Of a stretch of DNA of 64,000 nt, positions 32,801 to 47,800 are shown piece by piece (position 1 is the stretch's first letter; every line of letters starts with the position of its first letter). Made by a program: the position numbers and the translations under genes. The stretch covers positions 39,277,787-39,341,786 of the forward strand of contig CM060064.1 in NCBI GenBank assembly GCA_030533445.1, in the 5' to 3' direction. The notes under the pieces were generated by a model. The model was not told the origin of the DNA and did not search any database. It saw nothing but the letters and a program-made list of their open reading frames with translations. This DNA comes from Cyprinodon diabolis (taxonomy: Eukaryota; Chordata; Actinopteri; Cyprinodontiformes; Cyprinodontidae).

Positions 32801-35800
32801 TGTTTCAGATAAGCAGCCCCACATCTAATGTGTTTATGCTGGGCTGTTTGTGAGCATTAAGGGTGGCAGGAATGTCCTCCTCTGTTTCGGCTTCAGGACA
32901 AGAGATAAAGGCTGATAAGATTAGTGTAGATTTACATAAGATTTTTGTCATGATAGGTAAATAAAACCTCCCACATAAAAAAAACGCCAAACTGGAATGT
33001 GTCTTTTCAATAAAAGCTAAAAGCAGGAGAAATGTTTACTTCACAGAGCCTCATTCAGCAGAAATATCAGTCATAAGTTCACTTTTCTTTTTTTAAATTT
33101 GGCTCAGCTCTTCCTTTCCTCTTTACATTTTATTTTATATAACCTCTCTTAAGGTCTGATAATCAACTTGACAGCATTTTATTTAGATTGAGGTTGCCAG
33201 TTTTTTTACAGATCTGTTGTATGTGGTTTGTTCCAAACATGGCAGTCTTTCATTGCATGGTCTAAGTTTTAGTTCAGTTTTTGTGCTTGTGAATCAGTCA
33301 GGTTGTAGAAATATGGACTTTTATTGGTTCACAAAGAAGCTCCTATAAGCATCCCCTGACTGATGAAAGAGCTAATCCTCTAAAGTCACTGCAGAGCACT
33401 TTTAAGAAATTATCATAATTCCTGATTTCAGGAAACTTTAAAAGATTAACACTAACAGATGGTCTAGTAGTTAAAGCTTAATGATGGGGGATTGCCTGGT
33501 TGATGCTTTATTAATATTTGAGGAAGAATATATATTTTTTGCCTTTTATAAAAATAAAAAAAAAGCAAAAACCAAAACAGATATTATACATTACAGACTT
33601 TGTTCAGCTGAGATTCTAGTTATCTTTTTCATGTCCTTTCATGTCCTTTCTCTCCACCCCAAAACAGAGTCTGTATGTATTTTCCTCCGTTATAACTCAC
33701 ACATCCCAGCAGATACCTTTGTACAGTAAACCCCAAAGGGCCTGGTAACCTTTGACCTAAAAAAGTGTCTCTAGTTCTAACAAAATATCCATGTGGGAAT
33801 AAAACAGCCCTGAAAGTTCACTCTTATGTTTGTCCTATTGCATAGCACTCCATGCTACTGTGGCTCAGCTGGCAACTATCAAAGTTGTTTGTTCGTTTGC
33901 AGCTCTCTCCTGTCTCATTTTGTTGTGCTTTGGGAAGGACACTGAATCCAAACTACTAATTAGGGCTGAAACAATTAATTGTGATTAATCGATTATACAA
34001 ATAATCATCAAATAATTTAGTAATCGATTAATCGTTAACTAGAGCCTAGAGACTCTAAAACATGCCTTTAGCTGACAGAGCATCCCACTTACCAAAGATT
34101 GTAAAAAAAAATACATGCAATTTTTGCATTTAAGATTTTTTTCTATCCGTATGCTCTATCCGAAACTCCTCAAGTGGAAAAGCCTGAGTTTCACCTGGTT
34201 TAATTTCATAAAGTCTTCTTTAAAGAACCTTTGGCTATCCCTCTCGTTGACATGCCTGATTGTCAGTGTTATTTTTGCGTTTGCAGCAGTGGAAAGTCAG
34301 AGCTCAACCTCCAGCTCTAGCTTGGACGACCTATTTGCCAGCCCACCCTCCCCACCTCCACCTCCGCGCACATACAAGCCCTGTTTTGTGTGTCAGGATA
34401 AGTCCTCGGGCTACCACTATGGAGTCAGCGCCTGTGAGGGCTGCAAGGTAAAGACACCCGACCATTCTGATAAAGGCTGTGATTTATTTCAACTAACCAG
34501 TCGTCAAAGTCTTCTCTGAAATGAATTATATAAATGAATTACTGACTCCTGTACTTATGTTGAAAGGTCACTCATGAACATAATATATTTCCAGTGGATT
34601 TGTTTAGAGCCTGCTCAGTCCTGTTAAAAGCCCTGGTCTATGTGATATTTCAATGTTAAAAACAAGGAAAATTATTTAAAGGGGTCATAGAATGCATAGA
34701 ATGTTATATTGTCATAGATGAATAACGATAATTCAGTGGGTGAAATCGATGTACAGAGAAGTTCAAACCCCATCGACACCTGCTTTCTCTGTAAATATCA
34801 CAATTCTAAACTTTTACCATAAAACGGGCGAATTCAAACAAAACACCAAATTGATGTCAGTTCGGGGATGTTGCCTTATTTGGTTTTAGCTTGTACTTTT
34901 GTCACGCCCCAAAATTGACAAACAGACCAGCCCACAGGTTCACTGGCCCAAGAACATGAATGTTTGGCCTACAGTTGGGTTTCTACAAGAATTACAAAGC
35001 AGGCAGTTTCTCTATTGAAAATGAGCCAGAACCACAGGCGTAAATGCAATGTTCCAGGTTGCATGGAGAAAGGGGAAGATTTTCACAGTCTTCCCAAGGA
35101 TCAGAAGACTTGACAGGGATGGATTATTTTTGTGTATCAGAGTATCCCTGCAAAGTTTTGGGTGGGGGGGCTGGGACTGGACCGAGCATTTGAACCGAGC
35201 TGTGAGCTCCAGGGCTGGTCAGGAAACCCTAGTGACCTTACCATGCCGTGAAGCACGGGGTCACTGGTGTCCAGGCTACCGTCACCGGGTCAGTTTTGGT
35301 CGCTCCATCCCCAGCCCCGACCAGTCCTGGAGATCACGGCTTGATTCTGCTGCACTGTAGTCGACCAAAATACCGAATTTTGAAATTCCCCCCAGACATT
35401 TTTTTAGGTATGAAAAGTAGGACATGTCTTGGAAAAAAAAGACGTCTGGTCACCCTACCATATCAATAATTTGTTGTTTCAGTGAGCGAGTGCTTGTTGC
35501 TATGATGCGTCTTTGCTCAGCAGCTTTGCTCGTTGTAAACCAACCAATCACTGCAAAGCTCATCTAATTATTCATGAGGATACCATAAAAGGAAGAAAAC
35601 CTGTCGTTTCATTCTATGGCTTTTAACCAGGCTTGCATTAGGGCTCATAGAACAACAAATATGCCATTTTCCGCCCAACCAGTGTTACACACCCTATTCA
35701 GAGACCTTAAGGACCAGCAGCAAATACCCTATAGAATCATTCTATGACCCCTTTAAAACTTATTTCTAACATTTATTTTTTCAGGCAATTAATAAAAAGA

Positions 35801-38800
35801 AAGAGAATCTTCATCCATTTAGAGAAACTCAGGGAAAAACATTGACCTTACTAAGGACAAAACATCTGGCAGCGAATGATGAAACAACAGGAAGAAGGTT
35901 AACAAGACTGCTAAGAGGGCCTACAGAACCTTAAAGGAGCTTAATTAATTTACTGGCTATGAACAACTATGTCTTGCCATTTTTTTCAAAACCCCTTTGA
36001 AGTCCCCTAAGGACATGAGGTAATATTTGTTTGTACTGATGAAACCAAGATTTAATTATTATCTGTACAAATCCAAAAGCAAACTGCACATCACCAAATA
36101 AAAGCACACCTGCTGTAAAGCAAGGTGGTGGGAGCATCATGCTTTGAAACCATAACAAAAACCCTGCTGTGTTAATGGTAGTGAGCAGATTTTTTGATCC
36201 ACTGTAAATAAAATATGTCTGGGGTCTTTCTGAGATGTCCTCTCTGTCTCTGCTGGTGTCTCTGCAGGGTTTCTTTCGCCGCAGTGTGCAGAAAAACATG
36301 GTCTACACCTGTCATCGTGACAGAAACTGTATCATCAACAAGATCACCAGGAACCGCTGTCAGTACTGCCGCCTGCAGAAGTGCTTTGCTGTGGGAATGT
36401 CCAAAGAGTGTGAGTGTTAATTTTAACTCTGATTCCTCAAGAAATTATTCATCTATCTTCATATAATGCAAAAAATCTAAGAGAACACAAAGTTATATAA
36501 GAAAAGTTAAGATATAAAATGCAAGAGCTTGAAGGGCTCTAATGTTTAAGTTGATAACAAGGTTTATATGGAATTAATATAAGGGGAATTAGAATAAGCT
36601 TTGACCTATCACCAAATATTTACGTAGTACCTATTGAAATGTCTCATGTAATATTGTATTTTTTTTTTTAATATTCTGATTTTACCTCCTTCCCTAATAT
36701 TTGTATGTTTGTGTTCATATTTTTCTAGAGCCAGTTGGTTCCCAATTTCTTTTCTTTTTCTGGTTTCAGTATTGTTTTTCCTCTGGGTATTTTGGTTGGG
36801 GATGAGGTTGGAGGAGGATCCATGAAGGCTACTACATAAAACGTGGATTTGTACAATTTTAAGGATAAGGCAGCTTCAAATAGGAAGCTGTTTAAACTAT
36901 CCGAGGAATCTCCAATGTCCCAGGATCCATGTTGAAATGTGGTTGAACTTACTCCGGATTTGGCATAACTCTAAATGACCCAGCTCAGTCCCTGTGCCCC
37001 ATTTTACACCATCAACTCAAATGAAAATAAAAATGATCCATATCGACAACAAATCTTCAGGCCAGATTTGTGGTTGTTATGGGTGTGTAGTAGCCTGGGT
37101 GCCATTCCGAACTTAGTCCCGCCCACAACGTTTGAGGTCGGGAAGTTTGGTTTGGCATTTTTTAATAGTAGCGCGAGTATGCTCGCACAATATCTGGCGG
37201 GCCAATCAAATTGTCAGGGTGGGCTTTATATGATGATGGACAGATGATCAACAGTAACATAATCAACCACGTCACCAAAGCGCGCTTGGATGACAACAAG
37301 AATGGCTGCCGCTGGAGAGTTGAGGTGTGTAGATTCTGCTAATAGCTCTGTTCTAGAAGATATCGACAGCAAATTAATTTTAAAAGAGGAACAGAGAAAC
37401 GCGATCAAGGTTCATCTTCTTATTCTAGGCGTGCAACTGCACACTTTGATTTTTGTTGACAACAACTATGCCTCGCTTAACATACGTCACGCACTCCGTT
37501 GCTCTTATTGGTTGTAGGTCTATCCAATTGAGAGCGGAGGCATTTTTCTTCCTGGTTCGTTCAAAACACGCCCCATAATCACAGCTCTATGGAGCAGTAT
37601 CAGACTCATATTCTGACTAGAATTGAGTAGGACTACGTCAGGCTAGGTGTGTAGTGGTTTTTAAGACAAATAAGGAAAACACAGAATAGCATCTTTATCT
37701 TAAAGATTGAGATCAAAGAATATAGAAATGACACAAATAAATCACAGAAAATAAAAGTTTCACTTTAATCTGATTTATAATGCTTAATATTTCAACCTGT
37801 GTTGTAAAAGTCACAGAAATCCTAAACCATGCTTAAAATTAATGCCTTTTTTTGTTAGTTTTTTTATCCTCAAATTACTTAAAACAACTCAAATGCCATT
37901 AGTTTAGCTTTTCACCAACACTGATTGGTTTTTACATAATAATTAGGATTTTGAATATTTATGATTGGTATCAAACAGTATCAAATTAAAAAAAACTTTC
38001 AAAAAAGGGTTTTTAAATCCTGGAATTGTGCAAAACCCCATTAAACATTGATTTGATCAATTACCAAGTATGATTTTTTTCCAGCGTTTTTAATTCTCAT
38101 TACACTGTCACAAGTACAGAGCAATGAAATCCACTCTCTGCATTTAACCCCTCCCCTTGGGGATGCAGTGTGCCCGGGGAGCAGTGAGGGGTTAAGGGTC
38201 TTGCCAGAGTGGCAGTGGGTTTTAACTCACAACCTCAGGATTCCAAGCCCTATGCCCTAACCACTTGGCCACCACTGCCACATGTGTTTTTTTTTTAAGT
38301 TTTAATTTTCTCGAAGCCAGAACTCACTCATGTTCTTCAGTCTGTTTCTCTGCATCCAGCCAAAGAAGTGGATCCTTTCAGCTTCTATCCCAAAGACACT
38401 CTAACTGTGCAGGCTTATGTAATCTGAACAGTCCTCTGAGCAAAAAGCTAAGTATTTTCCTCTAAAACACTCTGCCTGGGTGAAAATGATCAAACATTCA
38501 TCTGAGTGGCCTATTTATCACAGTGCATTCAGGGTAGGAACATGTCAGGGGAGTTTTTACCCTCGGTCCTCACGTTTGAGACAGAATTCGGGCTCTCATG
38601 TGATTTTCTTTTGGTTGAGGGTATAAGAGCCGAATTTAGATAAACATAAAATGAAACAGCGACTATTCAGAACTGAAGATGGCTTCCTTTATATCTACAG
38701 TCTAGATTAAAAGTGTTAGTTCAGTTAGGGACGTTGGTGGGTCCGTAATAACATTCATTATTATCGTTGAGATAGAGGCAACACATTGGTAATATTAAAA

Positions 38801-41800
38801 TATTGTTTTTAAACCTTAACCCCTATGAATAACTCTTAGCTAGTGAAATGTGTTAGCCCTCTCAGAGATCTCTGTTTTTACTTCAGACACAGATGACCAG
38901 AGTTAATGCAGTTCAAATGATTTTATTTATTAATGGACAAAAGTTACTGAAATCAAAATAACTAAGTATCACACTTGGCCGAAACAACCCCATCAAGCAG
39001 TTAAGATAAGCATAAAAATGTCTTTTAAATCACTGCTTTTTTTTCTTTTTAAATTATTGTATTCCAGCCACAGTTCTAAAGAACTTTCAGTTTTGGTTGA
39101 TTTTGGCAACAATCAGTGGACAAAAGCTGTTTGTTTTGCCTGAAGGAAGACAGTATTTCCCATGAGCACCGACTTGGTAAAGATCATAGTGTGGTAAAAT
39201 CCTGATCTCCAGGTCGCCTGCAGTTGGTTGAACTTTATTTCTATTTCCAGTGGCTCTATGAAAGATGAATACCAAGGAGGAAATTAATCTAATTGTAATA
39301 ATGTCATACGACGATGTTGAAAATAAGAAACATTGGTTTTGTTTTGCCGTTCCCACCAAAAACCCCAGCGACTGTCCACCGCCTGCCCACAGGAGCAGAC
39401 AAGTGCGGATCAGAGGCCTTTTAAGATGAGCTTTGGATGCCAGTTGGCTTTTGTGGATGTGTGGTTCAAAACTGATTAGCTGTATCGCAGGTGGATGAAG
39501 GAGAGCAATCAGTTTCTTCAGTTAAACTTCCGCCTAGGGTCCATTTCCAAAACCTTACAAATAGCTTCAAACCCTTTCTGGACTGATAGGTGTCAGTAAA
39601 TTTGGATAATTTGTCAGTGAATTTGGATTTCTTACTTCTTGCTTCATGTTCTAATATACAGCTAGTCTCTGTTAAGATGATTTCTAGACTCTACAAGGGT
39701 CTACAGTCATCAGCCCTGGGTGTTAACACATAATATGACAAAGCTTTGGTTGATAGCTGAAATAAGTGTGACAAAAAGGGAAATCACAAAAAGATATCCT
39801 AAGTAAGCCTCTGCAATGGTGAGCTGCCACCTGGCACCCTACTGAACGACCAAAATGCCATGGTATGCAGCGACCTAGATAAGAGGGAATGTGCTATTTG
39901 GTTTGAGCCACAGGACAATGCTGGAGGATCCACCCAGCTACAATTTCTCATTGTTACTCACCCACATTCAGACATTAACACATTACATAAATGCATCACA
40001 CGTATCAGACGTTTGCATGTAATGTAACTGCTCCCAGGCCGCTTCAGTAAGCATGTGATACGATCACTGTCTGTTTACAAAATGACTGCCTGATGTAGGG
40101 CAGGAGGAGGAGGAGCAGGAAGGAGGAAGGTAGAGGCCAAGCTGTTGCGTAATCCTGAGCTCCCCTGACATGTGCGTAGCTGCCTGAGCCAAGTCAGTGG
40201 GACGCACCAAAACGTGTTGACGCATTACCAAAAAGATTATGAAAGGCTAACCTGCATATTAAACCTGGTTCACATGTAACCTAGACTAATGGATGACCCA
40301 CACAGATACCTGGTTACTGCTTTCATCTGAACAGAAAATAGTTTACTAGGTCAGAGTGGGTCTATGGAGGGGAGGGAATACATATTACAAGAATTAAGAA
40401 CATCATTCTATTGTAACAAGTCACAAGGCTTGTTGCACTGCTGTCTCTGGAAATAATTTGGGAATAATTTATTTCTGAATAATTTGTGAATTCTCTTTTC
40501 CTCCCTAAAATGTGATGGGATTCATAATGACAAATGCCTATAGGCTGTTGGTTTTTCTACAGCAAGGAATGATATGGTTTTATTTTGTTTTAAGGGCGGT
40601 CATCTAAATCTGAAGTTTCCAAACTTATTTTTTCTTCTCACCCATAAACAAAAGCACCAGAATGAACTCATGACCCAAACTATTGGTTGAGTACACGAAC
40701 ATTTCTGCAAAATCAGTTTGGCCTAACCCTGGGTATATCAGCAATGCAAACAGCAGCAAGAACCAATGTATTTGGTTTTATGTTTTATCTCTCTAAACTA
40801 GGGCTGGGCGATAAGGCCCTAATTTTCTCGTGATATTGTGTCGTCCTGTCGTATTAATGGTACAAAACCACTTGTCATGAATTCTTTGAAGTCGTTCTTG
40901 GTAACTGTGTAGCTGTGAATGCAATTTATATCACAAAAAATCCTGTAGTAACTGCATTTAATAATGTATTTCAAATTTCCTAAAGCCCTAATGGGGGGAA
41001 AAAAGTGAAAGCAAACATCCATCTTCTCCCACTTATTCCTTCAGGGTTGTTTTGGGGCCAGGGCCTACCTCTATGTGCGAGAGGCAGGGTACATCTTGGA
41101 CAAGCCGCCAGTCCATCGCAGGGAAACACAGAGAAATATAAAGACCTACAACCATGAACAAGCACTCTTACCTAAGGGCAGTTTTTAGAGATGCCAACGA
41201 ACCTAACAGTGATGTTTTGGACTGTGGGAGGAAGCCAGAGTACCCGGAGAGAACCCACTCATGCACGAGGAGAACATACAACCTCCATGCAGAAACACCA
41301 CAGGCCGGGAATCAAACCCAGAACCTTCTTGCTTCAAGGCAACATTGCTACCCATTGCATCACAGTGCAGCAAACAATATATCGGCGTAAAATTCACAAT
41401 TCATCCAGTTTTTGTCACTAATTCCAATTTATTGCCTTGAAACTAATAAATAAAATAATTAAATACAACTAGTCAAAATTGTGATGACTACAGATTTTCA
41501 GTAAATAATGCAATACATTTCCACCCTTACTCTGAGCACTGTGACATAAATACATTTCACCATTTTATGTTTTATTTCTGTAGCAGATATTTAGACCCTA
41601 TAGTACTTGTCATCAAAATAAACAGGAAAAAATGCTTGAAACGCATGGAATCAATCTGTTTGACATTGGAGTTTTATCTTTTGAATCTTATTAAGGAAAT
41701 GAGTTAGATACACGTTTGCAAAGTCAGAACAAATATCTGAAACTATTTAAATGCCTTAATGTCGTTAACATATTTTTTACCTACTTCCTGCTTTTCCCTA

Positions 41801-44800
41801 GCGGTGAGAAACGACAGAAATAGAAGAAAGGGGAAGAAGGAAGCGGTAAAGATGACCATCATGGAGACGTACGAGCTGACAGCAGAGCTTGGACTGATCG
41901 TGGAGAAGATCTGCAGAGCTCATAGAGAGACCTTCCCTTCCCTCTGCCAGCTGGGAAAATACACCACTGTGAGTGTAAGCGGAAGACCTGACTGCTAAAT
42001 GAATACTCTTCAGAGATAAAGACCTGTGCTCTTAAACTAAACTTAATCTAAACATGAATGACAAAATACCAACACGTAGAAAAAAAGAAAACACAAAGCA
42101 GTGAAAATAATCAGGGATGAGAGTTGCTGACCTTGTAACATATAAGTAGTCTACAACAGAGCTTTTCAGGGGGGCTTATGGTGATGGGACGTCTGCTGTG
42201 ATTTAAAACGATCGGTTTCTCGGGGGAATTTAAAGCTCCGCAGATCATATTGTTATTAAGGCAGCTTCTAGTTTCTAAAAGGTCAGAGCGGAAAAGAAGA
42301 GTGGCTGAACGAATGCCTGTTCCTGTTACTTTCGGTTTGAATCATCATGTGTGAGTAAACACAACATTCAGCAGGTACAACATAAGTATGACTGCAGAAA
42401 AAACAAAAAAAGGGAAAAATGCTTGAATAGCACTAATATTTAATTTTATTTATCCATAAGCCTTCTATGTTTACTGAAAAGGATTTGATTCTGCGGTGAA
42501 TCGGGTTTGGGGTTTTGTTAAGAGATTATGTGGTTAGCTGATGCTGTGTGTTGGTCAGCTCCAGCTAATGATGTCTATGGGGGATGGTATTCGATCGTCT
42601 CTCACCTAAACAATGGTTTCACAAATGGAAACTCTGTTGTCCAGGCAGTGGAGCTAGTCACTCTGGTGGCACTGATTGGCTGTTCATTAATCATCCTGTG
42701 GTGCTCATCAGACCGATTCCTTCTTCTGTCAGGAAACTGCTGATCCACGTCTGCAGATGAAACTGTCAGCTCAGTGAACTGGACGGATCGCAATTGTTTC
42801 TGAATCCTAGGAAATGTCTCCTGTTTGTTAACTAGAGTATTGAAGTCTTTAGAATAGGCAATCAGGTAAACACAATCGAGTGGAAAAATAGGAATTGGTG
42901 TTAGACTGTACAATTATTCATATATGACTGCATCAAGTCAGGGTGAGTATGTGGTGACAGTTGACAGTCGCTTGCATTGTGTTGTTGACTCTGCAGCAAT
43001 GACTCTAAAGCCTGGTTCCACGTATCACTTTACTTGGATTTATTCACTTTAATTGGACTCTTCACTTTATTTGGATTTAGTTTTTACATATACATAGATA
43101 TACATACTGATATATATACAGAAGCGCTATATGTGTATATATATTTTATCTCTTTTTATTCTTATTTTTTATCTTTATTATATTGTATAGTTGGATGTGT
43201 GTATATATCATGTAAAATTGTAACTAGAGCGTGTAACAAAAGTAATTTCCCTCTGGGATTATTAAAGTATTTCTGATTCTGATTCTAATATTATGCTCAG
43301 AAACCAGGTCATCTGTAAGTGTGTCGGAGCTAACACAGATATGACCCCCCCCCCTTCCGCAGACACTCCAGTGCACCTCCCCAAAATTGTAGGTGACCGC
43401 AGAAGGTGCCGCAGATAGCGTCACAGGGAGAAGAGAAAAGAAGTCTCTGATTGGTCAATTTTGCATCCGCTCTACATGCATATTTCCTGTTTGGTACCCA
43501 ATGGCAGAAACTCTGGCTGTTATGCCGTCCACAATGCCTGGCACATCTTGGACACTATCCTTGACACCCTGCGGGACGCTAGTTTATAGCTCTGTGCGAT
43601 GGTCTGTTGGTCTGCATCTTACCTGCGGAAAGCTCACTGTGACATACTGCTGTGGGAGTATACACACCCCTAAGACGTTTAAAGACCTTTATACTTTCAG
43701 TCATTCAGTGCAGTCTGAGATGAGCCAGTTTATGTTGGGTTTCAGATATGGAACACAACCACATAATCCACATAATGCGAAACACACCTGCAGAGCAGAC
43801 GTGTGTGAGTTGGTGCTATATAAAGACAATGAATTTAGTTGAATTAGAGGGCCTCACATCTGATCCAGGTTTGCAGAGTAGATCTTAGTTTACTCAGTGA
43901 CATTAAAAACAGGCCTACACATTCGGCCCTCCATCACCATGCCTGACAGTGGCTGATATGCTGTTTGGTTTTCTCTAAACATGATTGATGATGATCATTG
44001 GTCTGTTTCTTGTACAGAGAGCATCATTTCTAAGGGCTCAAGATACATTCAGATTCATTCAACCCTTAAAGCCCAATGCGTATTGCCTTTTAGATAGCAG
44101 AGATTTTCCCTATGCAATGCTTCAGGCCAAGGCATGTTTGCTTAATGCTTTACTAGTTGTCCTTTCCTAAATGCTATTTTGTTAACTGAGATCTGTGATG
44201 TGTGAGATGAATCTCCATTTGTTCTTTACTCATATTGTTGCACAATCTGACATTTGATTGAATTTGTTTAAAAGTCTGTTAGCAAGATTGATGTTGTTTA
44301 GATTGCATTTATCAAGCATCAAGACATAAACATATTAGAAAAGAATGTAGATAATGGGGTAGTGGTTAGGGCATAGAGCAAGGAATCCTGAGGTTCCGAG
44401 TTTGAGCCCTACTCCCACTGACTGCAACTCTGGGTCTCTGAGCAAGACCCTTAACCCCACACTGCTCCCTGGGCGCCCCATGATGGCAGCCCACTGCTCC
44501 CCAAGGGGATGGGTTAAATGCAGAGTTAAATTGATCCAATGTGAGATCAGTAAAGTTCAATTATTATTAATTTAGAAAAGAATAGCTGTTGCCTTTAGGG
44601 TGTCTCCCAGGCTAAAAGCTCTGTTGACATATTAATGCTTGGTATCAAGGATTACTGTCATGTTAAAAGGACTTGATGCATTTGACTGTTCACTGTTGCT
44701 GTCTATATGTTCAGGAGGAGCAATTTCTGCAAGTGCGATGGCTCAATGCAATTTTCTGGGTTTACTAAGCCACTTTACCACTTTTTTATCAATAAACCTT

Positions 44801-47800
44801 TTTACCAATTGACATGATAAACATAACTGCTATGGTTTAACTTTGAGCTATTTTTCTATTTCTATCTTTTTCCTTTAAGTCTGCCAATAACTGTTCAATT
44901 CTTTTTCTACTGTTCTTAAATTGTCTTTTATTTTTGTATCATCAAGAACAAGAAATCCTGTGAAAGCAGCAACGTTGCACCTAATTCATTTTGCATAGCT
45001 TTTTTTTTATTTATTTTTTTACAACTGATTAATCTGACCTGAAAATATCTGAATTGTGGTTTTCTAGTTCCAGAAATAAAACTTTTAAACAGTGCCACAC
45101 ATGTGAACATGCCAACACATCTTTACTCTGATCAGTTTACTATCTGATTATACTTTATTTAGTCGAGATGGGATTTTATACTTGGATTGGATTTTGTATT
45201 GATCATAGGACGACAGCAAACAGGTGGATGTAACAGATCCGTCCATACGCCTCGTACAAGGAAGGGAAAGCATCTGTGTAATAATGACTTCCTGTTTACT
45301 AATTATAGGGATGTCATTTATTCTAGATTGCCTTTTTCAAAAATAGTATATGATTATATAACTAATGAGTCACAGAGGGATCAATGCTTAGGAATAACCT
45401 TAAGATTAGTAAGTGGGATGCTAATAAACTGACAACTTACACTGATGTTGAAAATGTAAAAATGGGAATGCTTTTAAAGATGTATTCTAGTTCATTTTTC
45501 TTGGCAGATTGTGAACTAATGATACAAGCAGGAAGACATTCACCCTGCTATAGTAAACACTTGGTGTGGTTAGCTCAAACTGTCACACACACCTAACAGT
45601 AATAGAAACACATGATAGCTTACTGTATTGTCCTCTTGGTTACAGGACATATTCTTGTATGTCCTGGAGCAGAATTATTAATGTTTTCTACGTTTTCGTT
45701 TGTTGATCTCAGAAATTAACTAGAACACTGGATGGCTGAGAGGAATAAATCCCAATTTTGTATCTCTTAAATTACTTGGAATTACTTTTATTTGTGGGAA
45801 ATGTTCAACAAACTTCAATTTTAGAGACAAAAAGAAATTTCAGCGTGCACTTGTGCACTTATAATACATATTCTTATTTCTTATTCATTTTTATTGATAT
45901 TTATTTAAATACAAGTTCAAGTAACTGTTCTGCTCACCTTTGCAGATACAGATATAGCATAATGAACATTATACTGTACAGTGCACCTCAGTTTTATTTT
46001 GAAGAGTTTGAAGAAATAAGCCATGACTAATGCTTCCCACCTTTTTGATTTTAGCTGCTTCAATCAAATTTGTAGTTTGTTTCTTTCCCTCTCGTTTTTT
46101 AAAACTATATTATATACTGTATATACAAATACATTATATATTTCTTCTGCACTGACAATTGGTAATGAATAGATTTTCATGTTTTTAGACAAAGTCTAAT
46201 CAAAACAAGTACCTTTATATAATATATATATATTTTTTTTCTTTTCTTTTTTTATTCCAGAAAATAAAATAGTCTGCTAGCATAACAAAGAACTTTTACA
46301 AGATAGTAATGCTCCCATAAAAAAAAACATAAATTTTTTTGAGTACTCTCTTCAGATTTCTTTAGGAAAACCGGCAGAAATCGTTCACTGTAGAGTTTCT
46401 TCAACAGCTTGACATTTTTCACAGATTACAAAAACAGAGTGTGTTGAGTTTTTGTGTCACATCCATGTTATATGATTGGTGCTAACCTGTTGATGCTGAC
46501 CATGGATCATCTTTTGAAATCCAGCTGTACCAGCCCTCTACCAGACTAATCTGCCATGTATAAGTCGAATCAGTCTGGTTGGCCAGGCTGATTTGAATTT
46601 GTAATTTTTTTTTTAATTATTATGCTCTCAGTCTAAATAAGGGGGCTACATGGATTGTTTTGTATTCTAAGTAATATTTACATGAAATGCTGCAGAGAAG
46701 CTTAAAATATATCAGTCAGTGTCACCAACAGAAATCATGTCTAGATAAAGACCGTTTATATTGTTTTTCTTTCCTTGTCTCTCCAGAATTCTAGCTCAGA
46801 CCACCGGATTCAGCTGGACCTCGGCCTGTGGGACAAATTCAGCGAGCTCGCCACTAAGTGCATCATCAAGGTGGTGGAGTTTGCCAAGAGAGTGCCGGGC
46901 TTCACAGGCCTAACAATCGCTGATCAGATCACTCTGCTTAAAGCCGCCTGCCTTGACATCCTGGTAACCAAATTACTTCTGTTTTTATAGTTTTTTCCTA
47001 AATTTCACTCCAGGTATTTTTGGCAGAAACCAACAAAAATGGTGGCCCTGGTCGTTCTGGCTGTGAAACTGGTCTATATATGCAATATTTAAAGGAGGCC
47101 TAGATGCATACCATATATGCATTTATGTACTTTCAAATCAAGAATTTATCTTCAGTGTCCTTTTTGAGGCTTTGAATAATTTGTTCAGACAGATCCCTGA
47201 CACTGAGCCTGGTAAAAATGAGTTTTTCCTTCCCACTGATGTAATACATGCTTGGTCTGAGGGATTGCTGAAGAGACAAGGGAAAAATGCAATCATAAAT
47301 TGTTGCCTCAAGCTCATACAGGAATTGTCTTGCAAGTCAATGACTTAATGCAATAAGCTTATTTTCCTTGATAGAAACTTTTAACCAATCTGACTGAATT
47401 TTCTCTGTAAAGTGCCTTGGAATGACATGTGCAAAGAGCATTGTTTACTAACAAATACAAGTAAAGTGCGATACACAGAAATAAAAAAATAACCCAACAT
47501 GTGATAATATCTTTTTATCCAACCAAAGTGAGCTATTTGCATGGAAATTCATAAAGTCATAGCACTTGAATAATCCCCTTTAAGCCTGAACACATGTGAA
47601 AAGTAAAATTGTAATATATGCCCTTTAAAGCACAATATCTGGATTCATGTTTACATCCAAGATCAGTAAATATTTCGAAATAGAAAAAATAAAAAAGAGA
47701 AAAGAAACATGGCCAATATTAGCTAGGGAGTATTGATCATATGCCTAGAACGCCAAACTCTGACAACTATACCATTCACAGAAAAAGGTAGCGTCGCTAT

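Larger units (their letters stand above)
34680..35752 (+). mobile_element. Kolobok-like TTAA transposon in rarb intron 2
   Basis: A 1,073-bp element with inverted ends AGGGGTCATAGAATG (34680) and the complement of its right-end counterpart, ending CTATGACCCCT (35752). It is flanked by TTAA duplications (34676-34679, 35753-35756). Inside, 35021-35113 reads as the start of a THAP-like zinc finger, which Kolobok transposases carry, and is then broken by a stop. A second MITE is inserted at about 35340-35456. It is nonautonomous. Confidence 0.75.

Noticed and set aside
34115..34286. Open frame running into rarb exon 2 from the intron
   Set aside because: An acceptor ending at 34286 joins exon 1 in phase to give Ser-Val-Glu-Ser; the upstream part is intron.
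44355..44420. tRNA gene
   Set aside because: A- and B-box-like motifs are present, but the rest is the body of a SINE with another copy at 38085, so it is a tRNA-derived repeat.
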